A stretch of DNA of 64,000 bases from contig NZ_QRBB01000001.1 of the NCBI RefSeq assembly GCF_003363135.1, forward strand, positions 2,689,169 through 2,753,168, read 5' to 3'. This document shows positions 8,516-16,351 of the stretch, piece after piece. The position numbers and the translations under genes were made by a program. Numbering within the stretch: position 1 is the stretch's first letter; every line of letters begins with the position of its first letter. The stretch is from Alteriqipengyuania lutimaris (GTDB lineage: Bacteria; Pseudomonadota; Alphaproteobacteria; Sphingomonadales; Sphingomonadaceae). The notes under the pieces are model-generated. The model made no database searches. It had not been told where the DNA came from and saw only the letters and a program-made list of their open reading frames with translations.

Positions 8516-9175
8516 GTGACGGAGCAGCACCAGACACTCGGCAGCCTCATGCGCGGCCTGCGCAAGCGCAACGGCTGGACTCTCAAGCGGATGAGCGAGG
8601 AAAGCGGCATCCCCGTCTCGACGCTTTCCAAGGTGGAGCATGACCGGCTCACGCTCACCTATGACAAGCTGCTCCAGTTGAGCCAGCGCCTGGGAATCCG
8701 CCTGTCGGAACTGTTCGCCGAGCCGGAGGACCGGGGCGAGCGGTCGATCACCGCGCGTCGCAGCATCGGACGGCTCGACCGCGCGGTGCGGGTTACGACC
8801 GACAATTACGACTATTACTACATGTGCCCCGAACTGCGGAACAAGCGCATGATCCCGATCGTGACGACGATCCGTGCGCGCACGGTCGAGGAATTCGGCA
8901 AACTCGTCCGCCATTCGGGCGAGGAATATATCCACGTGATCGAAGGCAGCATCGTGGTCCACACTGAATTCTATGATTCGGTCACGCTCGAAAAGGGCGA
9001 GGGAATCTATATCGATTCCGACATGGGCCACGCCTACGTCGTGGCCGAGGGGTGCGACGAAGCCCATGTTCTGGGCATCTGCGCGAGCCGCGAGCAGGAC
9101 TTCGCCAAATCGCTCATGACCATCCACGGCGACGACGCGCCCGAGCATGATGGCAGTGCTAGCGGCACGGGATAG
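8516..9175 (+). CDS. XRE-family transcriptional regulator with C-terminal cupin sensor
   Basis: A 219-residue regulator with an N-terminal XRE helix-turn-helix (about residues 8-65, with SGIPVSTLSKVEHDRLTLTYDKL) and a C-terminal cupin-like small-molecule domain (about 105-200, with GEEYIHVIEGSIVVHTEFYDSV and DSDMGHAY). Proteins of this layout commonly sense amino-acid or sugar metabolites. The GTG start at 8516 has the strong ribosome site AGGAGGGG at 8503-8510. It is transcribed divergently from the hydrolase-dgcA-transporter unit, with the operator between them. I infer that it controls both minus-strand units of the D-glutamate regulon. Confidence 0.85.
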   Translation: MTEQHQTLGSLMRGLRKRNGWTLKRMSEESGIPVSTLSKVEHDRLTLTYDKLLQLSQRLGIRLSELFAEPEDRGERSITARRSIGRLDRAVRVTTDNYDYYYMCPELRNKRMIPIVTTIRARTVEEFGKLVRHSGEEYIHVIEGSIVVHTEFYDSVTLEKGEGIYIDSDMGHAYVVAEGCDEAHVLGICASREQDFAKSLMTIHGDDAPEHDGSASGTG

Positions 9176-9305
9176 GGACTGGCTCCGACCGGGCACCCGC
9201 CTTCTCCGTCAAAAGGCGAAATGCGGAAAGCCGAGGGCTGCAATCAGGTCTGAACCGCCGGACCGCGCGAGCGCCATTCCCATTGAATCTCGCCAGCAAG
9301 GTTCT

Positions 9306-9319
9306 ATACCTAAAGGTAT
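9306..9319 (+). promoter_or_regulatory. Palindromic operator over the tetR start codon
   Basis: The perfect inverted repeat ATACCT-AA-AGGTAT ends within the ATG of the TetR-type gene. A related 14-mer (ATACTTATCGGTAC, 9988-10001; 10 of 14 positions identical) lies in the promoter region of the RND operon. This fits autorepression together with control of the efflux genes. Confidence 0.55.
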
Positions 9320-9917
9320 GGAAAAGCTTGCAACAAGAGGTCGCCCGCGGGAATTCGATACCGACGTCGCACTTGCCGAAGCCCTGCGCCTGTTCTGGCA
9401 GAAGGGGTACGAGGGCACCTCGCTCAGCGACCTGACCGAAGCGATGGGGATCACCCGGCCGAGCCTCTATGCCGCGTTCGGCAACAAGGAGACGCTTTTT
9501 CGCCACGCGCTCGATCTCTACGAGAAGGACAAGCTCGCCTATATCGGCGAAGCAGTCGAGGCGCCCACTGCACGCGGCGTTGCCGAAACGCTTTTGCTAG
9601 GATCGGTCGACGTGGCAACCGGCGGCGAGTGCCGCGGCTGCATGGGCGTGATCTCGATGGTCGGCTGCCAGAGCGTGGAGCCTTCGATCCGCGACGACGT
9701 GAACGCCCGCGCCCAATCCGCAAAACAGCTGATCGTCGACCGGATGCAGCGCGCGATCAACGCCGGCGAATTCGCCGTGCCGACCAGTGCGGAGGCGATC
9801 ACGCGCTATCTGCTCGCGCTGATGCAGGGTATCTCGGTGCAGGCCCAATCCGGAGCGACCCGGAGCGAGCTGATGGAAGTTGCTGATTCTGCGCTGCTTT
9901 CGTGGCCGTCGCGCTGA
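9318..9917 (+). CDS. TetR/AcrR-family repressor, likely of the adjacent RND efflux operon
   Basis: A 199-residue TetR-type regulator. The N-terminal helix-turn-helix (about residues 8-60) contains GRPREFDTDVALAEAL and GITRPSLYAAFGNKETLF, the usual signature. The C-terminal ligand domain contains a cysteine-rich GECRGCMGVISMVGC stretch (about residues 104-118), common in one TetR subgroup. The frame extends upstream to 9147 without a stop, but the start MEKLATRGRP at 9318 fits the family and places a palindrome across it. It lies just upstream of, and co-directional with, the RND efflux operon, which has a similar palindrome in its promoter. Confidence 0.85.
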   Translation: MEKLATRGRPREFDTDVALAEALRLFWQKGYEGTSLSDLTEAMGITRPSLYAAFGNKETLFRHALDLYEKDKLAYIGEAVEAPTARGVAETLLLGSVDVATGGECRGCMGVISMVGCQSVEPSIRDDVNARAQSAKQLIVDRMQRAINAGEFAVPTSAEAITRYLLALMQGISVQAQSGATRSELMEVADSALLSWPSR

Positions 9918-9920
9918 CGG

Positions 9921-9940
9921 TTTTTCGCATCTGCGAAAAA
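9921..9940 (+). terminator. Hairpin after the tetR gene
   Basis: TTTTTCGCA-TC-TGCGAAAAA forms a perfect 9-bp stem three bases after the tetR stop codon. The stem is AT-rich at its base and no T-run follows on the plus strand, so it may be a weak terminator or a protein-binding site. Confidence 0.4.
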
Positions 9941-9966
9941 ATTACCGGGCGGTACAGAAAATCCGC

Positions 9967-10001
9967 TTGACCTGAACCCCAGATTACATACTTATCGGTA
10001 C
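9967..10001 (+). promoter_or_regulatory. Candidate promoter and TetR operator of the RND operon
   Basis: TTGACC (9967-9972) is followed after 16 bp by TACTTA (9989-9994), a plausible -35/-10 pair. The -10 region overlaps ATACTTATCGGTAC (9988-10001), which resembles the palindrome at the tetR start. About 140 bp of leader then precede the adaptor gene. Confidence 0.45.
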
Positions 10002-10140
10002 AGATAGCTGTGCAGCGGTGATCGCTGCGCGGTGGCCGGGTGCCGCGGGCCCCGGTTCGTCCGAATTGTGCGCGTCCTGCTTCGAAAGCTCTCGCTTTTG
10101 GAGGCGGTAGCGCTTGTCTCGACAAGGTCAGGAATACCCG

Positions 10141-11469
10141 ATGCTCGACACCCCTCTCGACCGCTACGCCGATCACGCTACCGAGGAACGCCGTGCGCAG
10201 CAGGATGCCCAAAATGTCGACGAGGCAGGCTCGCCGGAGCTTGCCGATCACGAGCAATCACATGGGCTCATGCGCCACCGGCGCCTGTGGATCGGCCTCG
10301 CTCTGCTGGTAGCGATCCTTGGTGCGTGGTGGCTCCTCGGCGGCAAGCCTTCCGCCCCCGCCGCTGCGGCACCGCCCGCAGTGACCGCAGCGCTTCCGCT
10401 CCAGAAAGAAATCACCGAGTGGGACGAATTCGTGGGCCGCTTCCAAGCCAGCCGCAGCGTCGAGGTCCGCCCGCAGGTTTCGGGCGAGATCACGCGCATC
10501 CATTTCACCGACGGCCAGTTCGTCCGCAAGGGCGCGCCGCTGTTCACCATCGACGCACGAACCTATCGCGCCGCGCTCGCCGAGGCGCAGGCTGAGGTCG
10601 CGCGGGCCGAGAGTGCGCTTGCGCTGTCGCGCGACAATCTGAGCCGTGCGCAGCGGCTGGTCACTGACGATGCGATCGCCGCGACCGAGATCGACCGGCT
10701 GCAGGCCGAGGTGCGCAATAATGCCGCCACGCTTGCTGCGGCGAAGGCGCGGGTGAACTCGCGAGCGCTCGACGTCGGCTTCACCACCGTCCGCGCGCCG
10801 ATTTCGGGGCAGATCTCCGACCGCCGGATCGACGCGGGCAACCTCGTCTCGGGCGGGGGTGGCAGTGCCGCCACGCTGCTGACCACGATCAACGCGGTCG
10901 ACCCGGTCTATTTCGAATTCACCGGCTCCGAGGCGCTGTTCCTCAAGGCGCGCCGCGAAGGGCTCGACAAGGGCACGCCGGTCGAGATCCGCCTGCAGGA
11001 CGAGGCCGACTATCGCTGGCACGGCACGCTCGACTTCACCGATAACGGGCTCGACAGCGAGTCCGGCACGATCCGCGCGCGTGCGGTCGTGCGCAATGGC
11101 GAAGGCTTCCTTGCGCCCGGGCTGTTCGGCCGAATGCGGCTGGCGACCGGCGGCACGCGGCAGGCGCTGCTGGTGCCCGATACCGCCGTCACCACCGACC
11201 AGACGCGCAAGCTGCTGCTGGTGGTCGGCAAGGACGGCACCGTCGCCACCCGCGCGGTCGAGCTCGGGCCATTGGTCGGTAATCTGCGCGTGATCGAGAA
11301 GGGTCTGAAACCCACCGACCGCGTGATCATCGAGGGCACCCAGATGGCAATGCCCGGGCAGAAGGTCTCCGCGCAGAAGGGCCGGATTTCGGCACCCCCG
11401 GCGGAGGCGACCGCGCCTCCCGAGACGCCCGCCTCGATCCCAGCCTCCTCCGCCAGCCTCGCCAGCTAA
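10141..11469 (+). CDS. RND efflux periplasmic adaptor (membrane fusion protein)
   Basis: A 442-residue periplasmic adaptor that links the RND pump to the outer-membrane channel. A 48-residue cytoplasmic tail precedes one transmembrane helix (about 49-68, LWIGLALLVAILGAWWLL). A biotinyl-lipoyl-like half motif (SVEVRPQVSGEITRIHF), a coiled-coil hairpin rich in Ala, Glu and Arg (about 140-210), a second lipoyl half (VRAPISGQISDRRIDAGNLV) and a beta-barrel domain follow. There is no lipobox, so it is membrane-anchored. A TTG at 10114 could add nine residues; ATG 10141 with AGGA upstream is preferred. It is the first gene of a four-gene operon. Confidence 0.9.
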   Translation: MLDTPLDRYADHATEERRAQQDAQNVDEAGSPELADHEQSHGLMRHRRLWIGLALLVAILGAWWLLGGKPSAPAAAAPPAVTAALPLQKEITEWDEFVGRFQASRSVEVRPQVSGEITRIHFTDGQFVRKGAPLFTIDARTYRAALAEAQAEVARAESALALSRDNLSRAQRLVTDDAIAATEIDRLQAEVRNNAATLAAAKARVNSRALDVGFTTVRAPISGQISDRRIDAGNLVSGGGGSAATLLTTINAVDPVYFEFTGSEALFLKARREGLDKGTPVEIRLQDEADYRWHGTLDFTDNGLDSESGTIRARAVVRNGEGFLAPGLFGRMRLATGGTRQALLVPDTAVTTDQTRKLLLVVGKDGTVATRAVELGPLVGNLRVIEKGLKPTDRVIIEGTQMAMPGQKVSAQKGRISAPPAEATAPPETPASIPASSASLAS

Positions 11470-11543
11470 GGCGCGCCCGCGCGCAGCCTCACGCCCGAAT
11501 TACGCCCCCAATTCACGCCCCAGACCACGCCCGGAGTGCGTCC

Positions 11544-14500
11544 ATGAACATTTCCCGCTTCTTCATCGATCGGCCGATCTTCGCCTGCGTCCTCGCGGTG
11601 CTGGTGACGCTGGTCGGCGCGATTTCCTACTTCTTCCTGCCGGTCAGCCAGTATCCCGACATCGTGCCGCCGACGGTGACCGTCACCGCGGTCTATCCCG
11701 GTGCCTCGGCCGAGACGGTGGCCGATACCGTCGCCAATCCGATCGAGCAGGAGATCAACGGCGTCGACGGTATGCTCTACCAGTCGAGCGAATCCACCGG
11801 CGACGGGCGGATGACGATCACCGTCACCTTCGCGCCTGGCACCGACCTCGACGAAGCGCAGGTGCTGGTCCAGAACCGCGTCGCAATCGCCGAGGCGCGG
11901 CTGCCCGAAGAGGTCCAGCGGCTCGGCATCGTCACCCGCAAGACCACGCCCGACTTCCTGATGGTGGTCAATCTGGTATCGCCCGACGGTTCGCTCGACC
12001 GCGAATATATCTCGAACTACGCACAGACGCGGATCAAGGACCGTGTCGCCCGGCTCGAAGGGGTCGGCGACGTACAGATGTTCGGCCAGCGCGAGCTGGC
12101 GATGCGCGTGTGGATCGATCCGGGCCGTGCCGCCGCGCTAGGCCTGACGGGCAGCGATGTCGTGCGTGCGCTGAGGGCGCAGAACGTGCAGGTCGCCGCC
12201 GGCACGCTCGGCCAGCAGCCGAGCCCCGATTCCGCATTCCAGCTCAATGTCGAGACGCAGGGCCGCTTCACCAGCCCGGACCAGTTCGGCCAGGTGGTGA
12301 TCCGCACCGACGAACAGGGCCGCCAGATCCACGTCAGCGACGTGGCACGGGTCGAGATCGGCGCGGCGGACTACGCCACATCGGCCTACCTCAACGACAC
12401 GGATTCGGTGATCCTGCCAGTGTTCCAGAAGCCCGGCTCCAACGCGCTCGCCGCGGCGGAAGGCGTCAAGGCGACGATGGACGAACTGGCGGCCGATTTC
12501 CCGCAGGGCCTCGAATACCGGATCGTCTACAACCCGACCGAATTCATCGCCGAAAGCATCGACGCGGTGCTGCACACATTGCTCGAGGCGGTGGTGCTGG
12601 TGGTGCTGGTGATCATCGTCTTCCTGCAGAAGGCGCGCGCCTCGATCATTCCCGTGCTCGCGATCCCGATCTCGCTCGTCGGCACCTTCGCCGTGCTCGC
12701 GATGCTCGGCTATTCGCTCAACAACCTCTCGCTGTTCGGGCTGGTTCTCGCGATCGGGATCGTGGTCGACGACGCGATCGTGGTGGTCGAGAATGTCGAG
12801 CGCAATCTGGAGGCTGGCTACAGCCCGCTGGAAGCCGCGCGGCGATCGATGGACGAGGTCGGCAGCGCGCTGATCGCGATCGTGCTGGTACTGTGCGCGG
12901 TGTTCGTGCCCACGCTGTTCATGGGCGGCCTCTCGGGCGAGTTCTACAAGCAGTTTGCGGTCACGATTTCCGCGGCGACCATCATCTCGCTGTTCGTGTC
13001 GCTCACGCTGTCGCCCGCGCTGTCCGCGCTGCTTCTGCGGCCGCACGAGCACCTGCCCGAGGACGCGCCGCGCTGGCGCAAGGCGATCGAGCGGGCGGGC
13101 GACAGGTTCAACGCCGGGTTCGAGCGCTTCAGCGACAGCTATGCGCGCCTGACCGGGCGGCTGGTGGCGATGCCCCGGCGCATGATGCTCGCCTATGGCG
13201 TGCTGATCGGCCTCACCGGGTTCGCATTGGTTATGACCCCCACCGGCTTCGTACCGCAGCAGGACCAGGGCTATTTCGTCTCGGTCATCCAGCTTCCCCC
13301 GGGCTCGTCCACGACCCGCACCGATGCGGTGATGAAGAAGGTCGCCGAGCGTGTGCTGCCGATCGAGGGGATCACGGGCACGGTCATGCTGTCCGGCTTC
13401 GACGGGACGACGCAGACCCAGTCCGCCAGCTCGGCGGCCGCCTACTGGGTGCTCGACGATTTCCATCACCGTGAGGGCAACGGCCAGTCGATCGACGAAC
13501 TGATCGCCAAGGCGCAGGCCGCCACCGCCGACATCAACGAAGCGCGCCTGATGATCGTCAAGCCGCCCGTCATCCAGGGGATCGGCTCCGCCGGCGGGTT
13601 CCGCATGATGCTGAAGGACGATTCCGGGCAGGGCTACCGCCAGATGCAGGAAGTGGCCAATGCCGTCATCGCGCAGGCCAACCAGCAGGAAGGGCTGGCC
13701 GGGGTCTATACCTTCTTCGACACCGGCACCCCGCGCGTGAAGACCGATATCGACCGCGAAAAGGCGCAGATGCTGAGCGTTTCGCCGAGCGACATCTTCG
13801 ACACGCTGTCGGTCTATCTGGGCAGCGCCTTTATCAACGACTTCAACCTGCTCGGGCGGACCTATCGCGTCACCGCGCAGGCGGATGCGAGCTATCGCGA
13901 CGATGTCAGCGATATCGGCAATCTGTATGCCCGGTCCCGCAATGGAGCGATGGTGCCGCTGGGATCGGTTGCGACCGTGACCGACACAACCGGCCCGTAC
14001 CGCGTCAGCCGCTACAACCTCGCGCCCGCAGTGGCCATCGACGGCGACACCGCCCCGACGAGTTCGACCGGGCAATCGCTGGTGACGATGGAGAAGGTCG
14101 CAGCCGAAACCGTACCGCAGGGCTATTCGACCGAATGGACCGGCATCGCCTTCCAGCAGGCCAGCACCGGCAACACTGCGATCTACGTCTTCGGGCTCGC
14201 GGTGCTGCTCGTCTTCCTCGTGCTGGCGGCGCAGTACGAAAGCCTGATCATGCCGCTGGCGATCATCCTGATCGTGCCGATGTGCCTGCTGGCGGCGATG
14301 ATCGGGGTCAACCTGATGGGGATGGACAACAATGTCCTCACCCAGATCGGGCTGGTCGTGCTGATCGCGCTGTCCGCCAAGAACGCGATCCTGATCGTGG
14401 AATTCGCCCGCCAGGGTGAGGCGCTGCACGGGCTGTCGCCCATCGATGCCGCGATCGAGGCGGCGCGGACCCGTCTGCGGCCGATCCTGATGACGAGCTT

Positions 14501-14732
14501 CGCCTTCATCCTCGGCTCGGTCCCGCTGGTGATCGCGACCGGCGCGGGCGCGGAACTGCGCCAGGCGCTGGGCACGGCGGTGTGCTTCGGCATGCTTGGC
14601 GTGACCGGCTTCGGCCTGATCTTCACCCCCACTTTCTACGTCGTTTGCCGCGCTCTGGGCGACCGGCTCGCATCGCTGCGCGGTCCCAGCCGCCGTAGCG
14701 AGGCGAGCCCGGCGATGCAGCCGGCCGAATAG
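11544..14732 (+). CDS. RND multidrug efflux permease (HAE1 family, AcrB/MexF-like)
   Basis: A full-length 1062-residue hydrophobe/amphiphile efflux pump of the inner membrane that exports compounds using the proton gradient. It starts MNISRFFIDRPIFACVLAVLVTLVG, the usual first helix, and has twelve predicted transmembrane helices and two large periplasmic loops. The proton-relay aspartates are present in helix 4 (D409, D410 in GIVVDDAIVVVENV), and helix 10 has the expected SAKNAILIVEFA segment. RGPS-like terminal residues are short. It lies 74 bp after the adaptor and 11 bp before the outer-membrane factor. Substrates cannot be read from the sequence. Confidence 0.95.
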   Translation: MNISRFFIDRPIFACVLAVLVTLVGAISYFFLPVSQYPDIVPPTVTVTAVYPGASAETVADTVANPIEQEINGVDGMLYQSSESTGDGRMTITVTFAPGTDLDEAQVLVQNRVAIAEARLPEEVQRLGIVTRKTTPDFLMVVNLVSPDGSLDREYISNYAQTRIKDRVARLEGVGDVQMFGQRELAMRVWIDPGRAAALGLTGSDVVRALRAQNVQVAAGTLGQQPSPDSAFQLNVETQGRFTSPDQFGQVVIRTDEQGRQIHVSDVARVEIGAADYATSAYLNDTDSVILPVFQKPGSNALAAAEGVKATMDELAADFPQGLEYRIVYNPTEFIAESIDAVLHTLLEAVVLVVLVIIVFLQKARASIIPVLAIPISLVGTFAVLAMLGYSLNNLSLFGLVLAIGIVVDDAIVVVENVERNLEAGYSPLEAARRSMDEVGSALIAIVLVLCAVFVPTLFMGGLSGEFYKQFAVTISAATIISLFVSLTLSPALSALLLRPHEHLPEDAPRWRKAIERAGDRFNAGFERFSDSYARLTGRLVAMPRRMMLAYGVLIGLTGFALVMTPTGFVPQQDQGYFVSVIQLPPGSSTTRTDAVMKKVAERVLPIEGITGTVMLSGFDGTTQTQSASSAAAYWVLDDFHHREGNGQSIDELIAKAQAATADINEARLMIVKPPVIQGIGSAGGFRMMLKDDSGQGYRQMQEVANAVIAQANQQEGLAGVYTFFDTGTPRVKTDIDREKAQMLSVSPSDIFDTLSVYLGSAFINDFNLLGRTYRVTAQADASYRDDVSDIGNLYARSRNGAMVPLGSVATVTDTTGPYRVSRYNLAPAVAIDGDTAPTSSTGQSLVTMEKVAAETVPQGYSTEWTGIAFQQASTGNTAIYVFGLAVLLVFLVLAAQYESLIMPLAIILIVPMCLLAAMIGVNLMGMDNNVLTQIGLVVLIALSAKNAILIVEFARQGEALHGLSPIDAAIEAARTRLRPILMTSFAFILGSVPLVIATGAGAELRQALGTAVCFGMLGVTGFGLIFTPTFYVVCRALGDRLASLRGPSRRSEASPAMQPAE

Positions 14733-14743
14733 GACGAACAGCC

Positions 14744-16180
14744 ATGCACATTCGCAACCTCACCCTCTCTGCCGTCTCCGCGCTGGCTCTCGCAGCCTGC
14801 GCGGCGGGGCCGGACCCTGTCGCCTCTACCCCCATCCGCGATGTGGAAACCGGCCCCTACCTTTCCGCCGAGGCCGACGTCGTCAGCCCCGCGCCGCTGC
14901 CGCAGGACTGGTGGCGCCTGTACGACGACCCCGTGCTCGACGGGCTGGTCGCCGATGCGCTCGCCGCCAATACCGATATTCGCCAGTCGGTCGCCCGGAT
15001 CGACCGGGCGCGGGCGGCGCTGCGCGGCGCGCGATCGGATCGCTTGCCGCAAGTGGGGCTCGATGCGTCCGCCGGATATGGCCGCACACCCGAAGCGCAG
15101 ACCTTGCCGGGGCAGGACCGCGACGGCGGCCAGTTCTCGATCGGCGCCGATATCGCCTACGAAGTCGACCTGTTCGGGCGGGTAAGCAGCGGTATCGCCG
15201 CCGCACGCGGCGATGTCGCCGCGGCGCGCGCCGATGCCGAAGCGGTCAGGGTGATGGTGGTGGCCGACACCACCCGCGCCTACGCCGACGCCGCGAGCGC
15301 GGCGGCGCGGTTGCGCGTGGCACGCTCGATCGTCGATCTGCTCGAAGACAGTCTGCGCCTGACCCGCCTGCGCCACGATGCGGGCTATACCGATGGGCTT
15401 GCGGTGGCGCGGATCGAGAGCCTGCTCGAACAGCGCGCCGCCACCATTCCCGCAATCGAGGCGGAGCGCCGCGCCGCGCTGTTCGCGCTCGCGACGCTGA
15501 CCGGCCGCGCGCCCGCCGCGCTGCCCGCCAATATCGGCGAGCGGACCGTTCCGCTGGAGATCGAGGCGCCGCTGCCGGTGGGCGACGGGACGCAGCTGCT
15601 CGCGCGTCGCCCCGATGTGCGCGCGGCGGAACAGCGCGCGCTGGCCGACGGGGCGCGGATCGGCGTCGCCCGCGCCGACCTGTACCCACGCATCACGGTG
15701 GGCGGGTCGATCGGATCGAACACATCCAAGCTGGGCGACCTGTTCACCGGCGGCCCGCTGGGCTTCGTGCTCGGCCCGCTGATCGACTGGGCCTTTCCCA
15801 ATCGCGAGCCGGTCTATGCCCGGATCGACGCGGCCGAGGCGGATGCACGGGGATCGCTCGCCGCATTCGACGGCACCGTCCTCGTCGCCTTGCAGGAAGC
15901 GGAGACCGCCCTGTCGAACTACGCCCGCTCGCTCGAACGGCGGCGGATCCTGGTCTCAGCAGTCGCCTCGGCGGAGCGCGCGGCACGGATCGTGCGCGCG
16001 CAGAACCGCGAAGGGCTGATCAATTCGCTCGATACACTCGATGCCGAACGCACGCTGGCCGAAACCCGCGCGACGCTGGCCGATCAGGATGCCGATGTGT
16101 CGCGGCAGCAAATCGCGCTGTTCCGCGCATTGGGCGGCGGCTGGTCCGCCAGCCATGGAGGCAATAATGAAGCCCTCTAA
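14744..16180 (+). CDS. RND efflux outer-membrane lipoprotein (NodT/OprM family)
   Basis: A 478-residue outer-membrane factor that forms the exit duct. A lipoprotein signal ends LALAAC with the acylated cysteine at residue 19. Two repeats of the OEP fold follow, with the typical WWRLYDDPVLDGLVADAL and YEVDLFGR segments and long Ala-rich helices (about 60-220 and 270-460). It completes the adaptor-pump-channel set. Its 3' end overlaps the start of the 38-residue small protein by 14 nt in a different frame, and the ribosome site for that gene lies inside this one. Confidence 0.92.
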   Translation: MHIRNLTLSAVSALALAACAAGPDPVASTPIRDVETGPYLSAEADVVSPAPLPQDWWRLYDDPVLDGLVADALAANTDIRQSVARIDRARAALRGARSDRLPQVGLDASAGYGRTPEAQTLPGQDRDGGQFSIGADIAYEVDLFGRVSSGIAAARGDVAAARADAEAVRVMVVADTTRAYADAASAAARLRVARSIVDLLEDSLRLTRLRHDAGYTDGLAVARIESLLEQRAATIPAIEAERRAALFALATLTGRAPAALPANIGERTVPLEIEAPLPVGDGTQLLARRPDVRAAEQRALADGARIGVARADLYPRITVGGSIGSNTSKLGDLFTGGPLGFVLGPLIDWAFPNREPVYARIDAAEADARGSLAAFDGTVLVALQEAETALSNYARSLERRRILVSAVASAERAARIVRAQNREGLINSLDTLDAERTLAETRATLADQDADVSRQQIALFRALGGGWSASHGGNNEAL

Positions 16181-16283
16181 AGATTCATGGTGGCACATCC
16201 ATCGCGACGCCATCCTGTCCGGCATGTTCGGGTTCCTCATGACGTCCGCCATATTGCTCTGGCCGATCGTCTCGGCAGCCTAG
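16167..16283 (+). CDS. 38-residue single-TM small protein at the end of the RND operon
   Basis: ATG 16167 is preceded by GGAGG at 16157-16161, ideally spaced, and the frame ends at TAG 16281-16283. The product has a charged, tryptophan-rich N-terminus (MKPSKDSWWHIHRD) and one hydrophobic segment at about residues 16-37. The gene overlaps the outer-membrane factor by 14 nt, so it is almost certainly co-translated. I do not recognise the family. By position it could be an accessory subunit, like AcrZ (49 residues) which binds the pump AcrB in Escherichia coli, but no sequence similarity is claimed. Too short for usual gene finders. Confidence 0.6.
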   Translation: MKPSKDSWWHIHRDAILSGMFGFLMTSAILLWPIVSAA

Positions 16284-16300
16284 CGCTGGACCAGAGGCAC

Positions 16301-16320
16301 GCCCGGTCGTGCGATCGGGC
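16301..16320. terminator. Hairpin between the convergent RND operon and peptidase gene
   Basis: GCCCGGTC-GTGC-GATCGGGC makes an 8-bp stem with one G-T pair and a short loop, followed by GTTTCG. It lies in the 68-bp gap between two converging genes, so a terminator serving either side is likely, though the T-run is short. Confidence 0.5.
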
Positions 16321-16351
16321 GTTTCGAACACGATAGCGCCAGACCGCTTGT

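Noticed and set aside
12138..14429. 763-codon minus-strand frame inside the RND pump gene
   Set aside because: Antisense shadow; Arg/His/Asp-rich and without family similarity, while the plus frame is a complete pump.
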